64,000 nucleotides of DNA from Aureimonas mangrovi (GCF_014058705.1 NZ_CP059692.1:1307001-1371000), one strand, 5' to 3'. Shown: positions 15,916 to 24,546, counted from the first letter of the stretch. Numbers and translations are program-made. Notes: generated by a model not told the origin, from the letters alone.

Positions 15916-17136
15916 TTGCAGACCTTCAATACCGCGACAGAGGCGGCACTGGCGCTTCGACCGGATGTGCCTGTCTACTGCTTTCGACCTCAGGTCCTTT
16001 CTGCCGATGCGCGGTCCTTCATGGAGAGCTTTCCCGGCCGCACCGCCTATGCCGTGAAGACCAACGGCGAGCCGATGGTGCTCGAAACGCTGTCGAAGGC
16101 CGGCGTGGAAGCCTTCGACGTCGCCTCGCCCGGCGAGTTCGCGGCGGTGCGCGCGGTCGCGCCCCACGCCGAGATGCTCTACATGCATCCGATCAAGGCG
16201 CAGTCCGACATTCGCCTCGCTCTGGAGACCTACGGCATCCGGGTGATGAGCCTCGACCATGAGGACGAGGTGGCCAAGATCCTGCGTGTGGTCCGGGCGC
16301 TCGATCTCGACCCCGCGACAATCACCATCTTCGTGCGCATCCAGACGAAGGGGCATGCCGCTTACGAACTCTCCAAGAAGTTCGGTGCGACGCCCGCCCA
16401 CGCGGTCGAGCTTCTGCAGCGCTGCCACCGCATCGGCTTCAAGGTCGGGCTCTGCTTCCATGTCGGCTCCCAGATCGAGGACCCCGAGACCTACGAGCGC
16501 GCGCTCGCCTCCGCGGACTGGGTGCGCAACCGGGCCGACGTGCCGCTCGCAGGCCTCGACGTCGGGGGCGGCTTTCCAGCCGAATATGGCCACGACCCGC
16601 GCCGCAAGAAGCCCGTCATGCCGGGTCTCGGGCAGATCATGTCGCGGCTACGCTCCGATCTCGATGAGTGGGGCTTCACCGACATTCCGCTCGTGGCCGA
16701 ACCGGGGCGCGTGGTCGTGGCGCGAGCGTTCTCGCTGATCGTGCGCGTCCTCCTGCGCAAGGGCCGGCGCCTCTACATCAACGACGGGATCTGGGCCTCC
16801 CTGTCCGACAGCTGGACGGGCAAGATCACTCTGCCGGCACGCTTCATTCCCGATCCGGCGCGCACACGTCGCACGGGCGACGCCAAGACGATCAGCGCGT
16901 TCCGCGTCTGCGGGGCCACCTGTGACTCGGTCGATATCCTGTCTCGGCCCTTCTGGCTGCCGGAAACCGTCGATACGGGGGACTGGATCGAGATCGGCCA
17001 TATCGGCGCCTACTCGCTTTCGCTGCGCACGCGCTTCAACGGCTTTTACCCCGACACCTTCGTAGAGGTGACGACGCCTTTCGACGAAGGCGGTGCGGCC
17101 GAAGGGTACGCCAGCCTCGAAACGATGGCCGACTGA
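15916..17136 (+). CDS. type III PLP-dependent decarboxylase (ornithine/lysine/diaminopimelate decarboxylase-like)
   Basis: 406 residues from TTG 15916, preceded by GGAG; no ATG fits, and the open frame runs back to 15775. Alanine-racemase-fold (fold III) enzyme: PLP lysine in TAYAVKTNGEP, the YMHPIKAQSDI segment, CFHVGSQ, a glycine-rich phosphate site DVGGGFP, the VAEPGRVVV block, the catalytic cysteine in VCGATCDSVD and a C-terminal GAYSLSLRTRFNGF motif. The CGxTCDSxD pattern is that of ornithine and lysine decarboxylases, so polyamine (putrescine or cadaverine) formation is likely. Lengths of bacterial relatives are nearer 380, so some N-terminal residues here may be unneeded. Confidence 0.85.
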   Translation: MQTFNTATEAALALRPDVPVYCFRPQVLSADARSFMESFPGRTAYAVKTNGEPMVLETLSKAGVEAFDVASPGEFAAVRAVAPHAEMLYMHPIKAQSDIRLALETYGIRVMSLDHEDEVAKILRVVRALDLDPATITIFVRIQTKGHAAYELSKKFGATPAHAVELLQRCHRIGFKVGLCFHVGSQIEDPETYERALASADWVRNRADVPLAGLDVGGGFPAEYGHDPRRKKPVMPGLGQIMSRLRSDLDEWGFTDIPLVAEPGRVVVARAFSLIVRVLLRKGRRLYINDGIWASLSDSWTGKITLPARFIPDPARTRRTGDAKTISAFRVCGATCDSVDILSRPFWLPETVDTGDWIEIGHIGAYSLSLRTRFNGFYPDTFVEVTTPFDEGGAAEGYASLETMAD

Positions 17137-17294
17137 GCCTCCAGAATCGGCCCGAAATCCGCGTCCGGCTTTCGGAACACCTGATGTGTAAATACAAATG
17201 TCATAGCGACCTTTGCGCATCCGATAGGACGCGCGGCGCCCTAGTCGGTGCGCATGGGAAACTGCTGGAGTAGTCACGAGCCGAGGTTCCGATC

Positions 17295-17753
17295 ATGCGC
17301 GCTGTGCGAAGGGAATTTCCCGATCTTCCGCCGATCTGGGCGCTGGGGACGGCCATCCTCGCATGGCTCGCCGGACTGATCCTGCCGATCTGGTCGTTCG
17401 GCGGGACGGCGGTTACCGCGATCGGTGCGCTCTTCGTGGCTGCCGGTGTCGGCCTGATCGCATGGTCCGCAATGTGGTTCCACCGCAAGTCGACATCGAT
17501 CGAGCCGCGCGACGTGCCGAAGACGTTGATCGTGGAAGGGCCGTTCCGGCTGAACCGCAATCCGATCTACACCGGCATGGCGCTTTCAGTGTTCGGCGTC
17601 GCCCTCCTGACAGGCGCGCTTTCCGCGCTGTTCATCGCTTTCGCTTTCCCGCCTATCGTGACCAGCCGCTTCATTGCAGGAGAGGAGGAGACACTCCGCC
17701 AAACCTTCGGGCCGGAGGCCGAGCGGTACATGGCCGGCACTCGACGCTGGTGA
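17295..17753 (+). CDS. isoprenylcysteine carboxyl methyltransferase-like membrane protein
   Basis: 152 residues with about four hydrophobic segments and the ICMT/PEMT signature GPFRLNRNPIYTG followed by EEETLRQTFGPEAERYM, where the RNP/GxxxR and EE pairs form the SAM site. Bacterial relatives are integral membrane methyltransferases of mostly unknown substrate. Stop codon is separated by a single base from that of the convergent cytochrome b561 gene. Confidence 0.85.
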   Translation: MRAVRREFPDLPPIWALGTAILAWLAGLILPIWSFGGTAVTAIGALFVAAGVGLIAWSAMWFHRKSTSIEPRDVPKTLIVEGPFRLNRNPIYTGMALSVFGVALLTGALSALFIAFAFPPIVTSRFIAGEEETLRQTFGPEAERYMAGTRRW

Positions 17754-17754
17754 C

Positions 17755-18282
17755 TTAGGCCATCCTCCGCAGCGTCCCGTCCCGCCGCAGAAGCGTGTGA
17801 TAGAGGACACCGGCCATGTGCAGCACGAAGAGTGCGAGGATCGTGTAGCCGAGCGCGACATGCACGCCCATCAGGATAGGGGCCAGCGCATGGTTCTCGC
17901 CGACTGGGCTCGGCAGCGGTATCGTCCAGAACCAGTCCAGGGGGAAGCCGAAGGCGTTAGTGGCAAGGAAGCCGAAGATCGGCTGCAGGATCAGGACGGC
18001 GTAGAGCGCCCAGTGAACGGTGTTGGCGAGTCGCTTCTGCCAGCGCGGCATCGGCAGGAGTTCAGGGGGCGGGCGCAGCAGACGGAAAGCGAGCCGTGCA
18101 AGCATCACCCAGAGGATCGCCATTCCAAGCGACTCATGCAGCATGTAGAGCGTCAGCTTGCGCGCCTCGTCGGTCGTGAAGCCGATCGCCATTCCCATCG
18201 GCCACACGACGAGGACAAGGAACGCCGCTAGCCAGTGCAGGAGCCGGGCCGCCGGCGAGTAACGCGCAACCCTGGCGATCAT
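17755..18282 (-). CDS. cytochrome b561 family protein
   Basis: 175 residues from ATG 18282 (GGAGAG upstream). Four membrane segments, starting MIARVARYSPAARLLHW. Haem-ligating histidines are visible at LLHWLAA, LHESLG, VHWALYA and LFVLHMAG. The family carries two b haems and passes electrons from ubiquinol, in some members quenching superoxide. Transcribed away from the DUF4112 region and converging on the ICMT-like gene. Confidence 0.88.
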   Translation of the reverse strand: MIARVARYSPAARLLHWLAAFLVLVVWPMGMAIGFTTDEARKLTLYMLHESLGMAILWVMLARLAFRLLRPPPELLPMPRWQKRLANTVHWALYAVLILQPIFGFLATNAFGFPLDWFWTIPLPSPVGENHALAPILMGVHVALGYTILALFVLHMAGVLYHTLLRRDGTLRRMA

Positions 18283-18346
18283 GGCGGCTCTCCGATCTGC
18301 GTTCGAGGGTAAGGCTAACGCATGGTTCGGCACGGCCGCAATCGTA

Positions 18347-18787
18347 TCAGAGGCGGGGTGTGACGTCCTTCATGTCCGTCTTCAGGTCGTGCTCGTCATA
18401 CTCGAAATGGTCGAGGATGATGTCGATGTTGCGCAGGTGGGCCTTGAAATAGACGTCGAAGAACGTGCCGGCGATGGGTACCGCGCCGAACACCGCGTCG
18501 ATGCCCAGATTGCCGATCATGCGCGCCATCTTGTGGTAGGGTAGCCCGAGCTTGCGCGCCTCATTGACGATCACGAGGCCCATCAAGGCGGCCGCCCCGT
18601 CGCCGAGGCCGGGCACGAGGCTTATCACCGCGTCGGCACCGAAGCGGATGTTGGTGCCGGGGATGCGCACGGCGGTGTCCATCATGCGCGCGAACCGTGC
18701 CATCCGTTCGAGGCGGCGGGTCCTGTCGGCGAGAGAAAGGGCCTCTTCCTCCTGCTCGTAGCGGGACATGAAGTCGGTCGCGGTCAT
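18347..18787 (-). CDS. DUF4112 domain-containing protein
   Basis: 146 residues from ATG 18787; the frame could begin at 18913, but the extra 42 residues look non-coding. The DUF4112 pattern is clear: a helix RTRRLERMARFARMMDTAVRIPG, GADAVISLVPGLGDGAAALMG, then IGNLGIDAVFGAVPIAGTFFDVYFKAH. Two short hydrophobic regions suggest membrane association. Function of the family is unknown. Confidence 0.8.
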   Translation of the reverse strand: MTATDFMSRYEQEEEALSLADRTRRLERMARFARMMDTAVRIPGTNIRFGADAVISLVPGLGDGAAALMGLVIVNEARKLGLPYHKMARMIGNLGIDAVFGAVPIAGTFFDVYFKAHLRNIDIILDHFEYDEHDLKTDMKDVTPRL

Positions 18788-18918
18788 CGTGCCGTCATCC
18801 TTCGCGCTGGCATCCCCGTCTGATGACGAGGTCTGCTCAGGATATGGTGGCGGCCGCTCGTCGGTGTAAGTGGCCGGCGCTCCGCGCCTCGGAAGGTGCG
18901 GAACGCGCGCCATCGAAG

Positions 18919-20097
18919 TCAGTTCAGCGCCGTGAGGAGTTCGCTCGTCGGCCAGGCGTCGGCCGGCATGCCGAGGCGAATCTGCTCGGCGCGCACGGCC
19001 GCGCGCGTGCCGGCGCCGAGAATGCCGTCGATCTTGCCGACGTCATGGCCGCGCGCCTGGAGGCGCTGCTGGAGGCGAACCATCTGGTCGGCATCGAGGC
19101 CGGGGCGCGGATTGCCTTCGCGCACACGGGGCGCGCCGTCGAGGCGGGTCGCGAAATAGGCGGCCGAGAGCGTGTAGACGAGCGAGTTGTTCCACTCGAT
19201 GTAGATGTCGAAATTGGCGAAGGTCAGGAACGCAGGGCCGCCGCGGCCCTGCGGCAGCACGATGGAGGCCTGCAGGCCGTCGGTCTCCAGCGGCGAACCG
19301 TCGGCCTTCGTGACGCCGAGCGCAGCGAACGCGCTGCGCGGCTCGCGCGCATAAACGCCGGCGCGGTCGAAGGGAAAGTCGTCGGGCACGCGCACTTCCT
19401 CGATCCAGGGCTCGCCCCGGCGCCAGCCAAGGTTCTGGATGAACTTGGCGGTGGTGAAGAGCGCGTCGGCCGAATCGCGGATGAGGTCGATGCGTCCGTT
19501 GCCGTCCGCATCGGTGCCGAAGCGGATGTAGTCTTCCGGCAGGAGCTGGGTCTGGCCGAGCTCGCCGGCCCAAGCGCCGCGCATCTGCTCGGGCTCCAGA
19601 TAGCCCATGTCGACGAGTTGGATGGCGGCGAGGAGATGCGGGCGGAAGAGCTCCGGCCGCCGGCAGTCATGGGCAAGCGTCGCCAGCGCCGGCAGCGTCT
19701 CGAAATCGCCGAGGAAGCCGCCGAAATCGGTCTCGAGGCCCCAGAAGGCGGTGAGCACTGCGCCGGGAACGCCGGTCTCGGCCTCGATGCGGCGGAAGAG
19801 CGCGGCGTTGCGCTGGAGTTCCTGACGGCCGCGATCGAGCCGGTTCTGGCTGATCATCCGGCCGGCGAAGGTGAGCCATGCCTGTTGGAAGACGCCCTGC
19901 GCGCGGTCGCGCTGGAGGACGCGCTGGTCGATGCGAAGACCGGACGTGGCACGGCGCACCGCGTCCTGCGACATGCCCTGTGCGATCGCCTCCTGGCGCA
20001 CGCCTTCGACGAACTGGCCGAAATCTCCGCCGCAGCTCTGGGCATGGGCGCCGGCGGTGCCGGCAAGGAGAAGGGCGGCGGCGAGGGCGGCTTTCAT
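18919..20097 (-). CDS. lytic murein transglycosylase, MltB family, with peptidoglycan-binding domain
   Basis: 392 residues from ATG 20097, which gives a signal peptide ending near AHAQS; the frame extends to 20223 without support. The MltB-type catalytic domain follows, with the acid Glu in FWGLETDFGGF, the AGELGQTQLLPEDY substrate-groove motif, and YIEWNNSLVYTLSA. A C-terminal PG_binding_1 domain (MVRLQQRLQARGHDVGKIDG) anchors it to the wall. It cleaves the glycan strand to 1,6-anhydro-muropeptides in the periplasm. The first of four cell wall hydrolase genes in this stretch, upstream of the dcw cluster. Confidence 0.9.
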   Translation of the reverse strand: MKAALAAALLLAGTAGAHAQSCGGDFGQFVEGVRQEAIAQGMSQDAVRRATSGLRIDQRVLQRDRAQGVFQQAWLTFAGRMISQNRLDRGRQELQRNAALFRRIEAETGVPGAVLTAFWGLETDFGGFLGDFETLPALATLAHDCRRPELFRPHLLAAIQLVDMGYLEPEQMRGAWAGELGQTQLLPEDYIRFGTDADGNGRIDLIRDSADALFTTAKFIQNLGWRRGEPWIEEVRVPDDFPFDRAGVYAREPRSAFAALGVTKADGSPLETDGLQASIVLPQGRGGPAFLTFANFDIYIEWNNSLVYTLSAAYFATRLDGAPRVREGNPRPGLDADQMVRLQQRLQARGHDVGKIDGILGAGTRAAVRAEQIRLGMPADAWPTSELLTALN

Positions 20098-20168
20098 CGG
20101 CGTTCGGGCTCCGGGTGCGCGTGAGGTGCGGGACATGCGTAATCGCGCCATGATGGCAGTTTGATGGA

Positions 20169-21011
20169 TCATCGTCTCGCGGTGCGCAGGTGCGGGCGAT
20201 GCGCCTCCAGCCACCGTTCCCAATCGCGGGCGGAACCGGAAAAGGCGTTGCGGTCCACCGGCCCGCGCACGCCATCCACCGTGCCGGATTCGGTGTACTG
20301 CCAGAAGCGGAACTCGCGATCCTCGTAGTTGACGTCCGGGTGGTCCCGCACGCCGCGCAGCCAGAACTGGTGCTCCGGGAACGTCCCGACCAGACGGTCG
20401 CGGTGGATGTCGATCGGCGCGTAGATGATCGGGCGCACGCCATAGTGCTGCTCAAGCGCATCCATGAAGGCGCTCATCTCGCGCACCATTTCCGCCCGCT
20501 CGGGGCGGCGCGTGCAGGTCGGCGAGAAGGGCGTCCACTCGACGTCGAGGACCGGGGGAAGGGCGTAAGCGTCACGCGGAACGTTCTCGATGAACCAGCG
20601 CGCCTGCTCGATGCCCGGCCGGCACCAGTAGAAGAAGTGGTAAGCGCCGCGCGGCACGCCGGCGGCTTTCGCTCCGTTCCAGTGTTCCTCGAAGCGGTCG
20701 TCGAGCATGTCGCCGCCCTCCGTCGCCTTCAGATAGGCGAAGGCCGTGCCGCTCTGGCGCACGGCCGCCCAGTCGATCGAGCCCTGGTATTTCGAGACGT
20801 CGATGCCGTGGACCGGGTAGTGATGAGGGCGGGTGCCCTCGATCCGGCTCATGCGAAAGGGCTGGGAGGGCGCTACGGAACCGGTCACGCCGAGATCGCG
20901 CATGTCGAGCGAGGCCGTGGTGCAGGCCGCCAGAAGCGGGAGCGCGACGATCACGGCGAGCGCGCACGCCTTGCGCAGTCCTTCGCGGACGTTCACTTGC
21001 AACACGTTCAT
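20169..21011 (-). CDS. glycoside hydrolase family 25 muramidase (lipoprotein)
   Basis: 280 residues from ATG 21011, with GGGGGA just upstream. The signal peptide ends in a lipobox (LPLLAAC), so it should be a lipoprotein. The GH25 fold is marked by GIDVSKYQGSIDW, AYLKATEGGD (acidic residue), YHFFYW, PPVLDVEWTP (catalytic Asp/Glu pair) and FWQYTESGTVDGV. GH25 enzymes cut MurNAc-GlcNAc bonds. Same strand as the MltB-type gene 71 bp downstream, so the two are likely co-transcribed. Confidence 0.9.
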   Translation of the reverse strand: MNVLQVNVREGLRKACALAVIVALPLLAACTTASLDMRDLGVTGSVAPSQPFRMSRIEGTRPHHYPVHGIDVSKYQGSIDWAAVRQSGTAFAYLKATEGGDMLDDRFEEHWNGAKAAGVPRGAYHFFYWCRPGIEQARWFIENVPRDAYALPPVLDVEWTPFSPTCTRRPERAEMVREMSAFMDALEQHYGVRPIIYAPIDIHRDRLVGTFPEHQFWLRGVRDHPDVNYEDREFRFWQYTESGTVDGVRGPVDRNAFSGSARDWERWLEAHRPHLRTARR

Positions 21012-21178
21012 CGTTCCCCCGATCCGTTCGTGGCGCGGACCTTTGAGATCACGCCTTTCCCCAGCCTTGAGATGCAACGCGAAAACGGCGCGATGTCGAC
21101 GATGTGACCGGTAATGAACGGATTGGCCGCTCGCGCGTTATGGGATCGGAAACGAAACAGTTTCAGGGAAAAGCATCG

Positions 21179-21379
21179 ATGAAGATCATCGCACTCGCCG
21201 CCGGTACCGCCGCCCTTCTGACGCTCGCCGCCTGTGGGGACGACGCCGCCGAGACCAACGCGCCGGCCGAAACGCCGCCCGCGGCCACGACGACGACGCC
21301 TCCTGCGGCCGATCCGGCGACGCCTCCGGCAACCGAGCCTGCTCCGGCGACGGGCGGCGGCACGACGACGCCGCAGTAA
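21179..21379 (+). CDS. small lipoprotein, Pro/Thr/Ala-rich
   Basis: 66 residues starting MKIIALAAG, with lipobox LTLAAC at the expected place. The mature part is low-complexity, alternating Ala, Thr and Pro (ATTTTPPAADPATPP), with no recognisable domain. A strong intrinsic terminator follows 25 bp after the stop, showing it is a single-gene transcript. Divergent from the GH25 gene. Confidence 0.7.
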   Translation: MKIIALAAGTAALLTLAACGDDAAETNAPAETPPAATTTTPPAADPATPPATEPAPATGGGTTTPQ

Positions 21380-21404
21380 AAGCGACCGCGTTCATCGGTC
21401 CGAA

Positions 21405-21440
21405 GAAAGACCCTGCGGATGGTAGTCCGCAGGGTCTTTC
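21405..21440 (+). terminator. strong intrinsic terminator after small lipoprotein gene
   Basis: Perfect 15-bp stem (GAAAGACCCTGCGGA with its complement) around a 6-base loop TGGTAG, ending in TCTTTCTCGTT on the plus strand. The matching A-run on the 5' side allows termination from the other direction as well. Confidence 0.9.
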
Positions 21441-21555
21441 TCGTTAGCCTCGGAGTACGTTGCGGCAGCGCGAGGTTCGAACGGCGGGTTTCGTTCCTCG
21501 CGCGCGCGGGCTATTAATATGCCCAGAGCCGGCCCGCCGGCCCACTGTGGATTCT

Positions 21556-22281
21556 ATGCAGCTCATGGCCGTTCTGGCACAACTAGGCGCCCTGATCCGC
21601 GATCTGGCGAGCCAGGGCATGGCGACGCTCGACGCGCTCTTCGAGCGGGTGCGCGCCTTATACGGCGGGGACAGGGAGACGCGCCGCCGCGTCGCCTTTT
21701 CCGTCGCCATGATTGCCCTTTCCGCCAAGATGGCCAAGGCAGACGGCATCGTCACACAGTCCGAGGTCGACGCTTTCCGGCGTATCTTCGCGATTCCGCC
21801 CGAAGAGATCAGCAACGTTTTCCGCCTCTATGACCTCGCCAAGCAGGACACGTCCGGTTTCGAGGCCTATGCGCGCAAGATTGCCGGGCTCTGCGAGGCG
21901 ACCGATTGCGAGCAGGGCATGCTGGTCGATGTCCTCGACGGCCTCTTCCAGATCGCGGGAGCGGATGGTGTTGTTCACGAGCGCGAGATGGAATTTCTCC
22001 GTCGGGTCGCGAAGATCTTCCGTCTCAGTGAAGCAGCATTTGCGCGTGTCGAGGCGCGGCACGTGCGCGGCGGTGCACTGCAGGCTTACGCCATTCTGGG
22101 CGTGAGCCCGGACGATCCGCCCGAGACGATCCGCAGGAGCTATCTGCAACTCGTACGCGACAATCATCCCGACCGTCTCCTCGCCCGCGGCGTGCCCGAC
22201 GAGTTCATGGCGATCGCAACGGAGCGGATGAAGGCGATCAACGCCGCCTGGGACAGCGTGTCGAGAGCGCCCGCCGCGTGA
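21556..22281 (+). CDS. TerB-N/DnaJ domain protein (DjlA-like)
   Basis: 241 residues from ATG 21556. A TerB-type helical domain occupies about residues 45-165 (ETRRRVAFSVAMIALSAKMAKADG, then a second acidic half GADGVVHEREMEF), and a C-terminal J domain follows with YAILGVSPDDPPETIRRSYLQLV and the essential HPD in DNHPDRL. This is the layout of DjlA, a DnaK co-chaperone, though the membrane anchor of enterobacterial DjlA is not obvious. The amidase gene starts inside its stop codon (GTGA overlap), so the two are coupled. Confidence 0.88.
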   Translation: MQLMAVLAQLGALIRDLASQGMATLDALFERVRALYGGDRETRRRVAFSVAMIALSAKMAKADGIVTQSEVDAFRRIFAIPPEEISNVFRLYDLAKQDTSGFEAYARKIAGLCEATDCEQGMLVDVLDGLFQIAGADGVVHEREMEFLRRVAKIFRLSEAAFARVEARHVRGGALQAYAILGVSPDDPPETIRRSYLQLVRDNHPDRLLARGVPDEFMAIATERMKAINAAWDSVSRAPAA

Positions 22282-23045
22282 CACCCGATAGTCTTCTCGT
22301 TCAGGAGGTGGCGCCGTCGCCCAATCACGACGCGCGCGCCGACGGCGCCGAGCCCTGCATCCTGCTCCTTCATTACACGGGCATGCGCGATGGAGCGGCC
22401 GCGCTCGCCCGCCTCCGCGACCCCCAATCAAAAGTGTCGTGCCACTACCTCGTCGAGGAGGATGGGCGCATTATCCAGCTCGTGCCGGAGGCGCGACGGG
22501 CGTGGCACGCGGGCGCCGGCTCGTGGCGCGGGCGGGAAGATGTCAATTCCCGCTCCATTGGCATCGAGATCGTCAATCCCGGCCACGAGCATGGCTACCG
22601 CGCCTTCACGCCGGCGCAGATCGCCGCGACGATCGAATTGTGTAGGGATTGTGTCGCTCGCTGGCCGATTACGCCCGATCAGGTGCTCGCGCACTCCGAT
22701 ACAGCGCCTTCGCGCAAGCGGGATCCCGGTGAACTCTTTCCGTGGGATCAACTCTTCAGCGCCGGGATCGGGGTGTGGGTCGAGCCGGCGCCGATCTCCG
22801 GTGGTCGCTTCCTGTCGACCGGAGATCGAGGGCAGCCTGTGGAGGCCTATCAGGCCCTTCTGGCGACCTTCGGGTACGGTGTGGTGATCGACGGGATCTT
22901 CGATGACAGAACGCGTGCAGCGACGATCGCCTTCCAGCGGCACTTCCGGCCGGCGCGTGTCGACGGGGTTGCCGACGGTTCCACGATCGACACGCTCTAC
23001 CGGCTGACGATCCTGCAGAGCGAAGGCCGTTCCTGGACCCGGTAG
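22278..23045 (+). CDS. N-acetylmuramoyl-L-alanine amidase (Amidase_2) with peptidoglycan-binding domain
   Basis: 255 residues from GTG 22278, overlapping the DjlA-like stop. Amidase_2 features: zinc His in LLLHYTGM, SCHYLVEEDGRI, IGIEIVNPG, LAHSDTAPSRKRDPG with the second His and the DPG motif. A C-terminal PG_binding domain (YQALLATFGYGVVIDGIFDDRTRAAT) follows. There is no signal peptide, so it matches the AmiD/AmpD-like enzymes that recycle anhydro-muropeptides inside the cell. This fits the transglycosylases encoded close by, which generate that substrate. Confidence 0.9.
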   Translation: MTPDSLLVQEVAPSPNHDARADGAEPCILLLHYTGMRDGAAALARLRDPQSKVSCHYLVEEDGRIIQLVPEARRAWHAGAGSWRGREDVNSRSIGIEIVNPGHEHGYRAFTPAQIAATIELCRDCVARWPITPDQVLAHSDTAPSRKRDPGELFPWDQLFSAGIGVWVEPAPISGGRFLSTGDRGQPVEAYQALLATFGYGVVIDGIFDDRTRAATIAFQRHFRPARVDGVADGSTIDTLYRLTILQSEGRSWTR

Positions 23046-23228
23046 ACGGTTCTCCTGCACCATCAATATTTCATGCTGTAATGCTGCGTGATCGCAACGA
23101 CACATTGCCGGTCGCTTCGGCCGCCATAAGCCGCGGTCGCCGCAGCCGGCCGTGTATGGGCCGGCGACAACGAACCGGGTGGCCATAGGGGACTGCGTAG
23201 GCCGCCGCCTGCCTTTGACGGAACTTCG

Positions 23229-23741
23229 ATGACACGACTGCCTGCCGTGGCTCTCGCCGCGACGATCTCGCTCGCCCTCATTCCGGCCGCATCGGCCGAA
23301 ACCGCTTCCTCCACCTCGACCGCACCTGTCGGAGCGCCGTCCGCCAAGGTCGCCGGGCCGTTCGACGACACGCCCTACGCCGACCTCATCGAAGCGGCGG
23401 CCACGGCTGAGGGGGTTCCGGTGGAACTGGCCCATGCGGTGGTCTTCATCGAAAGCACCTACCGGGCGGATGTGACGGGCGGAGCGGGCGAGATCGGGCT
23501 GATGCAGATCAAGCTCGGCACCGCGCGCGACATGGGCTTTCGCGGCACGCGCAAGGAACTCTACGATCCGGCGACCAATCTCAGATACGGCATGAAGTAT
23601 CTGGCGGGGGCCAAGGCGCGCGGCGGCGGCAGCGTCTGCGGCACGATCCTGAAGTACAATGCCGGTCACTACGCCAAGCGTTCGAACCCCGTCTCGCGCC
23701 GCTATTGCGAGCGTGTGAAGGTACAGCTCGCCAAATACTGA
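23229..23741 (+). CDS. lytic transglycosylase, SLT domain
   Basis: 170 residues with a signal peptide cut near ASAET. The SLT (GH23-like) domain has the catalytic Glu in VVFIESTY, followed by GEIGLMQIKLGTA, the NLRYGMKYL helix and LKYNAGHY. It is small for the family, a catalytic domain only. It should act in the periplasm on glycan strands. Followed by an inverted repeat and rnpB. Confidence 0.88.
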   Translation: MTRLPAVALAATISLALIPAASAETASSTSTAPVGAPSAKVAGPFDDTPYADLIEAAATAEGVPVELAHAVVFIESTYRADVTGGAGEIGLMQIKLGTARDMGFRGTRKELYDPATNLRYGMKYLAGAKARGGGSVCGTILKYNAGHYAKRSNPVSRRYCERVKVQLAKY

Positions 23742-23759
23742 CCGGCCGGTGTTCAACCG

Positions 23760-23793
23760 GGCTCGGCGCGCCTTGACAGTGGCGCGCCGAGCC
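23760..23793. promoter_or_regulatory. 13-bp inverted repeat with rnpB -35 element in its loop
   Basis: Perfect 13-bp arms (GGCTCGGCGCGCC / GGCGCGCCGAGCC) flank an 8-base loop TTGACAGT. The loop contains a consensus -35 hexamer TTGACA at 23773-23778, 31 bp before the mapped 5' end of RNase P RNA, the right distance for its promoter. The expected -10 position (about 23796-23801) has a poor match. The repeat also lies 19 bp after the transglycosylase stop and can act as its 3' hairpin. Confidence 0.6.
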
Positions 23794-23809
23794 GCGAAGG
23801 GTCCGCCCC

Positions 23810-24213
23810 GTCAGCCGGCTGGGCGACCGCTCTCGCAAGCGCCGAAAGGCCGCGGGGGAGGAAAGTCCGGGCTCCACGGAGAAACGGTGCCGGGTAACGC
23901 CCGGCGGGGGCGACCCCAGGGAAAGTGCCACAGAAAACAGACCGCCCGCCGCGATGCGCCTCGCGCGCTTCGGTGACGGCGGGTCAGGGTGAAACGGTGG
24001 GGTAAGAGCCCACCGCGCGACTGGCAACAGGAGCGGCACGGCAAACCCCACCGGGAGCAAAACCGAATAGGAACGACGCGGCGGGTGACCGCCAGCCTCT
24101 CCGGGCCGGTCGTTCGGGTGGGTTGCTCGAGGCGCGGTGCGAGCCGCGTCCCAGAGGAATGGTCGCCGCGCATCCCCGGATGCGCACAGAACCCGGCTTA
24201 CAGGCCGGCTGAC
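23810..24213 (+). ncRNA. rnpB: RNase P RNA, class A
   Basis: About 404 nt. The conserved core GAGGAAAGTCCGGGCTCC is at 23858-23875, an ACAGAAAAC segment is near 23930, and the 3' conserved ACAGA...GGCTTACAGGC ends the gene. Ends were set by the P1 helix, GTCAGCCGGC at 23810-23819 pairing with GCCGGCTGAC at 24204-24213. The RNA is the catalytic part of RNase P, which removes 5' leaders from pre-tRNA. It lies between the transglycosylase gene and the mraZ leader. Confidence 0.96.
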
Positions 24214-24511
24214 GCTCTTCTCGAATTTTGCCGTCTTCCGGCCGCTGCTCGTTGGTCCGCGAGCCGGAGAGGGGTTTCCGAAGCGCTCGATGGCGTGTGG
24301 CCGAGCCACTGTGGCGTGGGACGGCGGCCCACCGCGTGGAGCAAGGGGCCACCCCTGCTTGGCAATCCACGCGCAAGCCTAGACGTGGCAGGCCCGACGC
24401 GCGAAGCGGGCGGCGGAAAATCACCCATTCGCGTCTCTAACTAAGCTATTGATTTCTCTTATTTATGACGAGGGCGGATAACCCTGCGTGCCGCCAATAG
24501 TGCGCAGCCTG
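24214..24511 (+). other. region between rnpB and the MraZ boxes
   Basis: No coding frame here has a ribosome site or a recognisable product. The main structure is a nested inverted repeat: outer arms GCGTGGA (24334-24340) and TCCACGC (24366-24372), inner arms AGGGG/CCCCT with a CCA loop. It could terminate rnpB transcription or be a structured 3' product; no T-run follows. An AT-rich patch at 24440-24470 could hold a further promoter. Confidence 0.4.
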
Positions 24512-24546
24512 TGGGAGTAAATCCCATTGACCCCCATGAGTGCCCA
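24512..24546 (+). promoter_or_regulatory. MraZ boxes upstream of the dcw cluster
   Basis: Three CCCA repeats at 24523-24526, 24533-24536 and 24543-24546 have an exact 10-bp period, which on the minus strand reads TGGGN-N5-TGGGN-N5-TGGGN, the known MraZ operator. An inverted TGGGA is at 24512-24516. They lie about 190 bp before mraZ, so MraZ probably represses its own operon as shown for other bacteria. Confidence 0.85.
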
